Of a stretch of 64,000 nt of DNA, positions 25,849 through 33,596 are shown in pieces (position 1 is the stretch's first letter; each line of letters begins with the position of its first letter). This stretch comes from Plastoroseomonas arctica (GTDB taxonomy: Bacteria > Pseudomonadota > Alphaproteobacteria > Acetobacterales > Acetobacteraceae), in the NCBI RefSeq assembly GCF_018128965.1, contig NZ_JAAEDH010000026.1, positions 1-64,000 of the forward strand, in the 5' to 3' direction. The position numbers were made by a program, and so were the translations under genes. The notes under the pieces were generated by a model. The model saw nothing but the letters and a program-made list of their open reading frames with translations. It was not told the origin of the DNA and made no database searches.

Positions 25849-26814
25849 CTATGCGCGGATTTCCGCGCGCTGGATGATGGTCACCAGCTTCGCCACGCTC
25901 TCGTCGAAGGCGCGCTTGGTCTGTTCCGGGGCCATGGGCTCGGCGGGGACGAAACCCTGTTCCTCCAGCAGCTCGCGCAGGCTCTCGTCGCGCAGCGAGG
26001 CGACGGCGGCCGCGTTCAGCCGCGCGACGCGGTCGGCCGGCGTCGCAGATGGCACAAACAACACGTTCATGCTCACGCATTCATAGCCAGGCAGCCCGGC
26101 CTCCGCGATGGAGGGGATGCCCGGCAGCGCGCGCAGGTGCTGCAGCCCCGTGAGCGCGATCGCCCGCAACCGCCCCGCCTGGATCAGCGGGATGGCCGGC
26201 GGGATGGTGCAGAAGCTCATGTCGACACGGCCGCCGATCACGTCAGTCAGCCCTGGCGCGGTGCCGTTGTAGGGCACGTGCAGGGACTGGGTGCCGGCCA
26301 TCATGTTGAACATCTCGGCCGCCAGATGCCCCGCGCCACCGACACCGAAGGAGGCGTAGCTCATCGCGCCGGGACGCGCGCGCATATAGGCGATGAGTTC
26401 CGGCACCGTGCGCACCGGCAGCGCCGCGTTCACCACCAGCAGATACGGGATCAGCGTCAGCACCGCCACCGCGGTCAGGTCGCGCTCCGCATCATAGGCG
26501 ACGGGCGTGCCGAGGTGGCGCATCAGCGCCATCTGCGTGCCGCCCGAGAGCACCGTGTAGCCATCGGGTTCGGACCGCGCGACGAGCTGCGTCGCGAGCA
26601 TGGTGGATGCGCCGGGGCGGTTCTCGGTCACCACCGGCTGGCCCAGATGCGGCGACCAGCGCGTGCCGAAGGCGCGGGCCATCAGGTCCACCGATCCGCC
26701 GGGCGTATAGGGCACCACCAGCTTGACCGGGCGGTTGGGGAAGGCGCCGGTCTGCGCCAGCGACGGCATCGGCGCGAGTGCGGCCAGCGCGGCCAGGCTG
26801 CGTCGTGTGATCAT
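25849..26814 (-). CDS. Bug/TctC-family tripartite tricarboxylate transporter receptor 1
   Basis: A 321-residue periplasmic solute receptor. N-terminal Sec-type signal (RRSLAALAALAPMPSLAQ), then the family start FPNRPVKLVVPYTPGGSVDLMAR, VVTENRPGASTMLATQLVARSEPDGYTVL, GGAGHLAAEMFNMMAGTQSLHVPYNGTAPGLTDVIGGRVDM and the C-terminal helix region. These receptors bind carboxylates between two lobes. No TctA/TctB genes are nearby. It is divergent from the HMG-CoA-lyase gene across the operator at 26861. Confidence 0.92.
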   Translation of the reverse strand: MITRRSLAALAALAPMPSLAQTGAFPNRPVKLVVPYTPGGSVDLMARAFGTRWSPHLGQPVVTENRPGASTMLATQLVARSEPDGYTVLSGGTQMALMRHLGTPVAYDAERDLTAVAVLTLIPYLLVVNAALPVRTVPELIAYMRARPGAMSYASFGVGGAGHLAAEMFNMMAGTQSLHVPYNGTAPGLTDVIGGRVDMSFCTIPPAIPLIQAGRLRAIALTGLQHLRALPGIPSIAEAGLPGYECVSMNVLFVPSATPADRVARLNAAAVASLRDESLRELLEEQGFVPAEPMAPEQTKRAFDESVAKLVTIIQRAEIRA

Positions 26815-26860
26815 GGCATTCTCCTCCCCTGAGGCGCGCGCCTTGGCGGCGCTGCGTTGT

Positions 26861-26879
26861 CCATTCGCCAGGCGAATAG
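26861..26879. promoter_or_regulatory. palindromic operator in the receptor/HMG-lyase divergon
   Basis: CCATTCGCCAGGCGAATAG matches the operator at 23333 at 14 of 19 positions, with identical half-site spacing (ATTyGC, 3 nt, GCGAAT). It lies 46 nt before the receptor start and 90 nt before the lyase start. A TTGACT at 26884-26889 could be a -35 for the lyase, but I see no good -10 at the right distance. Confidence 0.65.
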
Positions 26880-26969
26880 GCTATTGACTTTTACTCTGCC
26901 CCGCTTCCGGCCTAGGCTGCAACAGCCATTCGACCCGCAAACGCGCCCGAAGCCGCGAGGAAACCCCCG

Positions 26970-27929
26970 ATGTCCGATCTCCCCAAGCACGTCCACGTCC
27001 AGGAAGAAGGACCGCGCGAGGGCTTCCAGATCGAGCCAGGCCCGATCGCCACCGCCGACAAGATCCGCCTCATCGAGGCGCTGGCCGAGACCGGCCTCAA
27101 GCACATCCAGGTCTGCTCCTTCGTCAGCCCCAAGATCGTGCCCGGCTGGGCCGATGCGGAAGCGACCGTCGAAGGCTTCAAGGCCAGGCCCGGCGTGCAC
27201 TACACGGCGCTGTGGTTCAACGAGGCCGGGCTGAACCGCGCGCTCGCCTTCCGCGACAAGCTCACCATCGGCGGCTCGATCTCGCTGACCGCGTCGGAGG
27301 GTTTCACCAAGAAGAACCTCAACCGCACCCATGCGGACAACCTCGCGGCGATGCGCAAGCAGACGGCGGCACACCTGGCCAATGGCGTGGCGGTCACGCG
27401 CATCGGCGTGATGGCGGCGTTCGGCTGCAACTACCAGGGCGACATCAGCCCGGCACAGGTGGTCAAGACCATCGAGGACGGCTTCGCCATCGCCGAGGAG
27501 GCGGGTGTGACCATCACCGACCTCTCGCTGGCGGACACCATGGGCTGGGCCATCCCGCCGCGCATCGAGCGCACCATCGCCGAGGTCCGCAGCCGCTGGC
27601 CCGACAAGCGCATCACGCTGCACCTGCACGACACGCGCGGGCTCGCGGTCGCCAACGCGCATGCCGCGATCAAGCTCGGGGTGGATCGGTTCGACGCGAC
27701 CGTGGGCGGCCTCGGCGGCTGCCCCTTCGCCGGGCAGAAGGGGGCCGCGGGCAACATCTGCTCCGAGGAACTCGTCCTGCTGTGCGAGGAGATGGGCATC
27801 GAGACCGGCGTGGATCTGGACAAGCTGATCGAGGTCGGCCGCATGGCGGAAGCGATCGTCGGCCACCAGCTGCCGAGCGAGCTGATCCACGCCGGCAGCC
27901 TCGACGCTTTCCGTCGCCAGGCCGCCTAG
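26970..27929 (+). CDS. hydroxymethylglutaryl-CoA lyase family protein
   Basis: A 319-residue TIM-barrel DRE-TIM metallolyase. Blocks: VHVQEEGPREGFQIE (the metal/substrate arginine-aspartate region; here E-x-x-x-R-E instead of D-x-x-R-D), KHIQVCSFVSPKIVPGWADAE, ITDLSLADTMGWAIP, LHLHDTRGLAVAN (HxH metal site) and VGGLGGCPFAGQKGAAGN with the active-site cysteine loop. It cleaves HMG-CoA, or a related acid such as citramalyl-CoA, to acetyl-CoA plus a keto acid. It shares an operator with the CoA-transferase operon, so it may be the terminal step of that pathway. Confidence 0.9.
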   Translation: MSDLPKHVHVQEEGPREGFQIEPGPIATADKIRLIEALAETGLKHIQVCSFVSPKIVPGWADAEATVEGFKARPGVHYTALWFNEAGLNRALAFRDKLTIGGSISLTASEGFTKKNLNRTHADNLAAMRKQTAAHLANGVAVTRIGVMAAFGCNYQGDISPAQVVKTIEDGFAIAEEAGVTITDLSLADTMGWAIPPRIERTIAEVRSRWPDKRITLHLHDTRGLAVANAHAAIKLGVDRFDATVGGLGGCPFAGQKGAAGNICSEELVLLCEEMGIETGVDLDKLIEVGRMAEAIVGHQLPSELIHAGSLDAFRRQAA

Positions 27930-27967
27930 CGTCTGGCCTTCCGCGCGGGACACACCATGTCCCGCGC

Positions 27968-28825
27968 ATGTCGCAACACGCCCCGCGTGCGCCCAGCCCC
28001 GCGCGCGCCCTGAAGACCGCCATCACTGGGCGCGTCGTCGCTTTGTTCAACGATCGCGCGCGCGGCGAGGCGCCGGTGGTGCGCCGGACCGATGGGCTGT
28101 TCGGCCCCGGCTCGGTCGCCTGGCGCGTCCATGGCGACGTCACCTCGATGATGATCGGCGGCGTCTCCTCGCTGCTGCTGCAGATGCTGCACCCGGCGGT
28201 GCTCGCCGGCGTATGGGATCATTCGGGCTTCCGGACCGACATGCGCGGACGCCTGCGCCGCACCGCGCGCTTCATCGCGCTCACCACCTATGGCGGCCGG
28301 GCGGAGGCCGAGGCGGCGATCGCACGCGTCCGCCACATCCACGGCCATGTCCGCGGCACGCTTCCGGATGGCACCGCCTACGCCGCCGACGACCCCGCGC
28401 TGCTCGCCTGGGTGCACGTGACCGAGGCGGTGAGCTTCCTCAACGCCTGCCGCCGCTACGCCGAGCCCGAGATGAGCCTCGCCGACCAGGACCGCTACTT
28501 CGCCGAGATGGCGCAGGTCGCGATTGCCCTCGGGGCCGCGCCGGTGCCGACCGACCAGGCCGGCGCGCACCGGCTGATCGCATCCTACCGGCCACACCTT
28601 CGCGCCGATGGCCGCAGTCGCTCCGTGCGCGACGTCGTGCTGAACGCCGCATCGGCGGATATGCTCACCGCGCGGGTGCAGGCGCTCGGTAACCAGGCGG
28701 CGATCGACCTGCTGCCCGATTGGGCACGGCGCATGCACGGCCTGGCGAACCCGGTGCTGGGGCGGCCGCTGGTGCGCGCGGGCATGCTCGGGGTGGCGCA
28801 GACTTTGCGATGGGCGTTTCGCTGA
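27968..28825 (+). CDS. DUF2236 / oxygenase MpaB family protein
   Basis: A 285-residue protein of the DUF2236 (latex-clearing-protein/MpaB-like) family. Blocks: VAWRVHGDVTSMMIGGVSSLLLQMLHPAVLAGVWDHSGFRTDMRGRL, TTYGGRAEAEAAIARVRHIHGHVRG, LLAWVHVTEAVSFL and the C-terminal LLPDWARRMHG. The histidines in HPAV..., RHIHGHV and WVHVTE match family positions that bind heme in characterised relatives. Function here is unknown. It lies 38 nt after the lyase gene on the same strand, and converges on the IclR gene with a 6-nt gap. Confidence 0.85.
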   Translation: MSQHAPRAPSPARALKTAITGRVVALFNDRARGEAPVVRRTDGLFGPGSVAWRVHGDVTSMMIGGVSSLLLQMLHPAVLAGVWDHSGFRTDMRGRLRRTARFIALTTYGGRAEAEAAIARVRHIHGHVRGTLPDGTAYAADDPALLAWVHVTEAVSFLNACRRYAEPEMSLADQDRYFAEMAQVAIALGAAPVPTDQAGAHRLIASYRPHLRADGRSRSVRDVVLNAASADMLTARVQALGNQAAIDLLPDWARRMHGLANPVLGRPLVRAGMLGVAQTLRWAFR

Positions 28826-28831
28826 ACCGCC

Positions 28832-29635
28832 TCACGCCACGCGGGGCCGGCGTTCCTGCGGGCTGAGGCCGTGGCGCAGCATCTCGGCGAGGGCGACAAG
28901 CTGCGGCCCGACCTCGGCGCGCAGCCGCGCCGGGCTCAGCGTCACCGCCGCCGAGCCGCAATTGATGGTGTAGGGCACAGTGCCATCCGGCCCGAGAATC
29001 GGCACGGCGCAGGTGTTGTAGCCGCGGTGCAGGATGCCGGCATTGATGATCCAGCCCTTGGCCGCGTATTCGGCGAGCGCCTTGTGGAATTCGCGCTTCG
29101 CCGGCCCCCACCGCGTGGCATCCTTCGCCTCCATCTCGGCGATGGCAGCACCGCGCGCCTCGGGTGCGGCACCCACCAGCCAGGCCCAGCCGAGCGCGGA
29201 GGTCGCGAGCGGCACGCGGCTGCCGACGCGGAGGTTCATCAGCAGCCGGTTGTCGCTCTCGCATCGGGCCAGCACGACCATGTCGAGCCCGTCGCGCGCC
29301 GCCACTGCCCCCGCGCCGGAGAACTGGTCCGCAAGGGCCTGCAGGTGTGGCTGCGCCAGTTCAGCGATGGTGAAACCCGCGATGGCGCTGTGGCCCAGGC
29401 GCAGCGCCGCAAGCCCCGGACGCAGCTTGTCCCCAGGCACGCTGACCAGCACGCCGAGCTTGAGCATGGTGTGGCACAGCCGCCAGACCGTGGGCTGCGG
29501 CAGCTTCGCGCGCTTGGCGAGCTCGGAGCCGCTGAGCTCGGGCTGTTCGGGCGTGAAGCACGCCAGCAGGGCCAGGCCGCGCGCAAGCGCGGTGACGAAT
29601 TGCCGATCCTTGCCGTCCAACCGCCACCCCCGCAT
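28832..29635 (-). CDS. IclR family transcriptional regulator
   Basis: A 267-residue regulator. N-terminal winged helix-turn-helix (about residues 12-70: FVTALARGLALLACF, LSGSELAKRAKLPQPTVWRLCHTMLKLGVL), then the GAF-like effector domain with LALADQFSG-like LQALADQFSGAGAVAARDG, RVPLATSALGWAWLVG (typical P-x-x-x-S-A-x-G) and AVTLSPARL at the end. Such regulators bind palindromes and sense small carboxylic or aromatic acids. Divergent from the OYE operon, with a palindrome at 29676 between them. It is also the only regulator near the shared operators. Confidence 0.92.
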   Translation of the reverse strand: MRGWRLDGKDRQFVTALARGLALLACFTPEQPELSGSELAKRAKLPQPTVWRLCHTMLKLGVLVSVPGDKLRPGLAALRLGHSAIAGFTIAELAQPHLQALADQFSGAGAVAARDGLDMVVLARCESDNRLLMNLRVGSRVPLATSALGWAWLVGAAPEARGAAIAEMEAKDATRWGPAKREFHKALAEYAAKGWIINAGILHRGYNTCAVPILGPDGTVPYTINCGSAAVTLSPARLRAEVGPQLVALAEMLRHGLSPQERRPRVA

Positions 29636-29675
29636 GGTTTACGGCGCGATCGTCGCGCGCTAGCGTTCACCTCAA

Positions 29676-29690
29676 CGAGTAGTTAACTCG
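29676..29690. promoter_or_regulatory. palindrome in the IclR/OYE divergent promoter
   Basis: CGAGTAGTTAACTCG: 5-bp arms (CGAGT/ACTCG) around AGTTA, with a central GTTAAC hexamer. It lies 41 nt upstream of the IclR start and 56 nt upstream of the OYE start, an ordinary place for an autoregulatory operator. It does not match the ATTyGC-N3-GCGAAT elements. Confidence 0.5.
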
Positions 29691-29745
29691 CACTGCGAAA
29701 TGGCGCAACCCGCGCGACAAGAACGGGGCGCGGAGGAGGAAGCCC

Positions 29746-30912
29746 ATGACGCCCCTGCTGTTCCAGCCACTGACCATCCGCGGGCTGACGCTGCGCAACC
29801 GCATCGTGCTCTCGCCCATGCTGACCTATTGCGCAGAGGCGGGGCACACCACGGACTGGCACTTCATGCATCTGGGCAAGTTCGCCGTCGGCGGCTGCGG
29901 GCTGGTCTTCATGGAATCGACGAAGGTGGACCCGCGCGGCTGCACCACGCCGCGCGATTGCGGGTTGTGGAAGGATGCGTTCATCCCCGCCCTGTCGCGC
30001 ATCACCGCATTCGTGAAGGCGCAGGGTGCCGCCATCGGCATCCAGCTCGGCCACTCCGGGCGCAAGGCGCGCAACTCGCTGCCCTGGGAGGGCCGCCTGC
30101 CGCTCGCGAGCCATCCCGGCGTCGACCATGGCGAGGATTGGGAGCTGGTCGCGCCCAGCGCCATCGCCGCCGCGCCAGGGGTCGCCACCCCGCGCGCGCT
30201 CACCATTCCCGAGATCCAGGATCTCGTCGCCGAATTCGGCGCCGCCGCCGCACGCGCCGATCGCGCCGGCTTCGACGTGCTGGAGCTGCACGGCGCGCAT
30301 GGCTATCTGGTGCACCAGTTCCTCTCGCCGACTGCCAACCAGCGCGACGACGCCTATGGCGGCAGCGCCGCGAACCGCATGCGCTTCGCGATCGAGATCG
30401 CCGAGGAAACGCGGCGCCACTGGCCCGCGGACAAGCCCCTGTTCTTCCGCGTCTCCGCCGTCGATGAGGATGGTGGCACGCTCGAGGACACCATCGCGCT
30501 CTGCCGTGAGCTGCGTGCGGTGGGTGTCGACGTGATCGATTGCAGCAGCGGCGGGATGACGCCGCGCTCCATCGTGGATAGCGGCCGCAAGCACGGCTAC
30601 GGCTATCAGGTGCCTTACGCCGCGCGCATCCGCACCGAGGTGGAGATCGCGACCATGGCGGTGGGCCTCATCATCCACGCCGACCAGGCCGAGGCGATCC
30701 TGCGCGACGGCCAGGCGGACCTCGTCGCGATCGGGCGCGAGATGCTGCAGAACCCGAACTGGGCGCTGGATGCCGCGGAAAAGCTCGGCGCGCCGCTGCC
30801 CTATGCGACCGTGCCGCCGGCCTATGGCTATTGGCTGGAAAAGCGCATCCAGGCCGGCTTCGGCGGCCGGCCCTCCACCTGGCAGCCCGGCATCGAAGGC
30901 CCCAATCCATGA
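29746..30912 (+). CDS. Old Yellow Enzyme-type NADH:flavin oxidoreductase
   Basis: A 388-residue FMN TIM-barrel oxidoreductase of the YqjM/thermophilic-like class. Blocks: LRNRIVLSPMLTYCAEAGHTTDWH (with the Cys of the flavin-modulating site), IGIQLGHSGRKA, ELHGAHGYLVHQFLSPTANQRDDAYGG (active-site H-x-x-H-like HGAHGYL), RVSAVDEDGGTLED and DLVAIGREMLQNPNW (phosphate-binding end). It reduces activated C=C bonds with NAD(P)H. It is the first gene of a five-gene operon; its stop overlaps the next ATG (ATGA). Confidence 0.93.
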   Translation: MTPLLFQPLTIRGLTLRNRIVLSPMLTYCAEAGHTTDWHFMHLGKFAVGGCGLVFMESTKVDPRGCTTPRDCGLWKDAFIPALSRITAFVKAQGAAIGIQLGHSGRKARNSLPWEGRLPLASHPGVDHGEDWELVAPSAIAAAPGVATPRALTIPEIQDLVAEFGAAAARADRAGFDVLELHGAHGYLVHQFLSPTANQRDDAYGGSAANRMRFAIEIAEETRRHWPADKPLFFRVSAVDEDGGTLEDTIALCRELRAVGVDVIDCSSGGMTPRSIVDSGRKHGYGYQVPYAARIRTEVEIATMAVGLIIHADQAEAILRDGQADLVAIGREMLQNPNWALDAAEKLGAPLPYATVPPAYGYWLEKRIQAGFGGRPSTWQPGIEGPNP

Positions 30913-31787
30913 GCGGCGAAACCATCGAGGTGGTCCATGAGGGCGCCGACATCGTGGGCGAATCCCCGATGTGGCATCCGATCGAGAAGCGCCTCTACTG
31001 GGTCGACACGCGCAGGCCCGCGCTGCACCGGCTGGAGTCCGATGGGTCGGTGCGCAGCTGGGCAATGCCGAACAACATCGGCAGCTACGTCTTCCGCCGC
31101 GGCGGCGGCATCGTCGCCGGCCTCAAGCAGGGTTTTTCCACCATCGACCTCGACACCGGTGCCGTGGACCTGATCCTGGACCCCGAGCCCGACCTGCCGG
31201 AGAACCGCCTCAACGACGGCCGGTGCGACCGGCGCGGCCGCTACTGGTGCGGCTCCCGCGACCCCGGCGACACCAACGCCGGCGGCTCGCTCTATCGCCT
31301 CGACGGCGGCTTCCACTGCGAACGCATGGACACAGGCTTCATCGTCTCCAACGGCATGGCCTTCAGCCCCGACGACCGCACGCTCATCTTCGGCGACAGC
31401 CGCGGCGAGACCATGTGGCGCTACGATTTCGACCTCGACGCCGGCACGCTGTCCAACAAGCGCGTCTTCCTCGACACGCGGCACCTGCCCTGGCGCATCG
31501 ACGGCGCCACCTTCGACGCCGAGGGCTACTACTGGGCCGCGCTGATCGGCGACAGCTCCATCGGCCGCTTCGATCCCGAAGGCCGCCTGGTGTGCATCAT
31601 CCGCCTGCCCGTCACGCACCCCACCATGTGCAATTTCGGCGGCCCGAACCTCGAGACGCTGTTCGTCACCTCCGGCACCGTCTTCCTCAATCCCGCCCAA
31701 CGCGCCCAGCAGCCGCTGGCAGGCGCGCTGTTTGCCATCCACGACCTCGGGGTGCGCGGCGTTGCCGAGCCGCTGTTTGCCGGATGA
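30909..31787 (+). CDS. SMP-30/gluconolactonase/LRE family lactonase
   Basis: A 292-residue six-bladed propeller lactonase. Blocks: GESPMWHPIEKRLYWVDTRRPALHRL (metal Glu), ENRLNDGRCDRRGRYWCGS (metal Asn/Asp region), SNGMAFSPDDRTLIFGDS (second metal Asn) and RIDGATFDAEGYYWAAL. It hydrolyses sugar-acid or other lactones in a divalent-metal dependent way. The ATG at 30909 overlaps the OYE stop, and its own stop overlaps the following ATG, so the operon is tightly coupled. Confidence 0.92.
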   Translation: MSGETIEVVHEGADIVGESPMWHPIEKRLYWVDTRRPALHRLESDGSVRSWAMPNNIGSYVFRRGGGIVAGLKQGFSTIDLDTGAVDLILDPEPDLPENRLNDGRCDRRGRYWCGSRDPGDTNAGGSLYRLDGGFHCERMDTGFIVSNGMAFSPDDRTLIFGDSRGETMWRYDFDLDAGTLSNKRVFLDTRHLPWRIDGATFDAEGYYWAALIGDSSIGRFDPEGRLVCIIRLPVTHPTMCNFGGPNLETLFVTSGTVFLNPAQRAQQPLAGALFAIHDLGVRGVAEPLFAG

Positions 31788-32608
31788 CAGACACCGACGG
31801 CGCCGAAGCCCAGCTCAATGAAATCCAATCCAAAGGCACCCGGCACGAAACACCCGGCGGCGTGGTTTGGCACAGCTGGGGGCAGGGGCCGCCCATCGTG
31901 CTGCTGCACGGCGCCGCGGGGTCCTGGCGGCACTGGCTCCACAACGTCATCCCGCTCTCCGCGCGTCACCAGGTGATCTGCGCCGACATGCCCGGCTACG
32001 GCGATTCCGCCCTGCCCCCGGCACCGGTCACGCTCGAAAACTTCGCGGCCCTGCTGCTCGACGGCATCGACACGCTGATCCCCCGCACGCCCTTCGCGCT
32101 GGTGGGCTTCTCGCTCGGCGCCACCATCGCCGGGCAGATCGCGCACATGCTGGGCCACCGCGTCACCCGCCTCATCCTCGTGGGCTCCGGGGGCCTCACG
32201 CCCGCGAACTTCGTCGAGATGGAACGGGTGCGCGACAAGCTAGGCGCGGCGCGCACCGAAGCGCATCGCGAAAACCTCCGCCGCATCATGATCCATCAGG
32301 AACGCAACATCGACGCGCTGGCGCTGGCGGCGCAGGCCTGGAACTCCGACCATTCCCGGCTGCGCCTGCGCGGGGCGCTGCCACAGATGACGCTCAGGCG
32401 ACTGCTGCCGGAGATCACCGCGCCAACCGACGCGATCTGGGGGGAGTTCGACCAGCCGGCGAAGGGCAACCTGCAGGACCGGATCGACGTGCTGAAGGCA
32501 CTCAAGCCTGACGCCGATATCAGCGTCATACCCAACGCAGGGCACTGGGTGGCGTATGAAGCGGCCGACGAGGTCAACGCGGCAATCGAAGCAAGGCTGG
32601 GGAAATGA
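31784..32608 (+). CDS. alpha/beta hydrolase (paralogue B)
   Basis: A 274-residue hydrolase closely related to the one at 20219. Blocks: PPIVLLHGAAGSWRHWLHNVIP, ADMPGYGDSALPP, nucleophile GFSLGATIAGQI, acid region IWGEFDQPAKGN and His in PNAGHWVAYEAADE. Both paralogues share the mid-region RTEAHRENLRRIMI. The ATG overlaps the SMP-30 stop as ATGA, and the stop overlaps the next ATG. Its last codons lie in the repeat element at 32588. Substrate unknown. Confidence 0.87.
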   Translation: MTDTDGAEAQLNEIQSKGTRHETPGGVVWHSWGQGPPIVLLHGAAGSWRHWLHNVIPLSARHQVICADMPGYGDSALPPAPVTLENFAALLLDGIDTLIPRTPFALVGFSLGATIAGQIAHMLGHRVTRLILVGSGGLTPANFVEMERVRDKLGAARTEAHRENLRRIMIHQERNIDALALAAQAWNSDHSRLRLRGALPQMTLRRLLPEITAPTDAIWGEFDQPAKGNLQDRIDVLKALKPDADISVIPNAGHWVAYEAADEVNAAIEARLGK

Positions 32609-32668
32609 ATTTCTCCCCGCGGCGTATACGTCGCGCCCTTTCTTTTATTGTTGCCACTTGGTGCCTCC
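32588..32668 (+). repeat. dispersed terminator-like repeat copy 4, spanning a gene start
   Basis: GAAGCAAGG, a GGGGAAA/TTTCTCCCC stem around TGAA, an inserted small palindrome (32618-32635), then TTTCTTTTATTGTTG and TTGGTGCC: the same order of blocks as the terminators at 10,990, 17,464 and 17,560. Here the TGA and ATG of two overlapping genes are inside it and the rest is translated. It could attenuate transcription between the hydrolase and the receptor. Confidence 0.7.
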
Positions 32669-33582
32669 TCACTGCATCGGCCCATGCACAGAGCGAGACG
32701 CCGTGGAGCGACAGGCCCGTCTCGGTCATCGTGTCTTGGGCGCCGGGGGGCGTTGTCGACACCATCGGCCGCGCACTCGCGCAATCCATGTCGGACCTCA
32801 CCGATGGGCGCTTCGTCGTCGTCAACCGCGACGGCGCGGCGGGGATCGTCGGCGCCCAGGCCCTCGCCCAGGCGCGGCCCGATGGGCTGACCATAGGCTT
32901 CGGACCAATCACGCCCATCACGACTGCCGCGCACACCATCCGCAACGTGCCCTTCACGGCCCAAAACTTCGACTACGTCTGCAAGGTCTTCGAGAACGTC
33001 CTGACCGTCACCGTCGCCGAAGCCTCGCCCTTCCGTGACCTGCCCACGCTTATCGGCGCCATCCGCACGCGACCTGGCGCGCTGACCTATGGGCACTTCG
33101 GCACCAACTCGCTCGGCCACCTGTCCTTCGCGAACATCGTGCGCGGGCTCGAGCTTCGCCTGGTCGACGTGCCGTTCCGCGGCGAGGTGCCGATCTACCC
33201 CGAACTCATCGCCGGGCGCCTGGATTTCGGCATCGGCACCGTCGGCGGCAGCCGCGGCAAGCCCGTGCGCCTGCTCGCCGTCTTCGGCGAGAGCCGATCC
33301 ATCGCGGCACCTGACATCCCCTCCACGCGCGAGCTGAACTTGCCCACGCTACAGCCCGTGCTCGCGGGGCTGATGCTGCCGCGCGGGGCGCCGGCCGGCC
33401 TCGCGCAGCGCTTCGATACGCTGTGCCGCCAGGCGACCGAGGCGGCCTCCTTCCGCGCCGTGATGGCGCGCCTGGGCGAACCCATCCTCTACGCCGACCG
33501 CGCCGCCTTCACTGCCGCCGCACTTCGCGACGATGCCGAGAAGCGCGCCCTCGTCCATGCCCTCGGCCTGTTGCCGCAATGA
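32605..33582 (+). CDS. Bug/TctC-family receptor 2
   Basis: A 325-residue periplasmic receptor. The N-terminus (MNFSPRRIRRALSFIVATWCLLTASAHAQ) is a good signal peptide, but its coding sequence is the terminator-like repeat. Family blocks: WSDRPVSVIVSWAPGGVVDTIGRALAQ, VVVNRDGAAGIVGAQALAQARPDGLTI, FGTNSLGHLSFANIVRGLELRLVDVPFRGEVPIYPELIAGRLDFGIG. It is slightly divergent from the other receptors (for example APGGVVDT instead of PGGxxD). The start overlaps the hydrolase stop. Confidence 0.88.
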   Translation: MNFSPRRIRRALSFIVATWCLLTASAHAQSETPWSDRPVSVIVSWAPGGVVDTIGRALAQSMSDLTDGRFVVVNRDGAAGIVGAQALAQARPDGLTIGFGPITPITTAAHTIRNVPFTAQNFDYVCKVFENVLTVTVAEASPFRDLPTLIGAIRTRPGALTYGHFGTNSLGHLSFANIVRGLELRLVDVPFRGEVPIYPELIAGRLDFGIGTVGGSRGKPVRLLAVFGESRSIAAPDIPSTRELNLPTLQPVLAGLMLPRGAPAGLAQRFDTLCRQATEAASFRAVMARLGEPILYADRAAFTAAALRDDAEKRALVHALGLLPQ

Positions 33583-33596
33583 CTGGAGTCCATCGC

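Noticed and set aside
33423-33596. Upstream extension of the receptor 3 frame into the receptor 2 gene
   Set aside because: The extension lacks family similarity, and the signal peptide begins at 33597 after a ribosome site.
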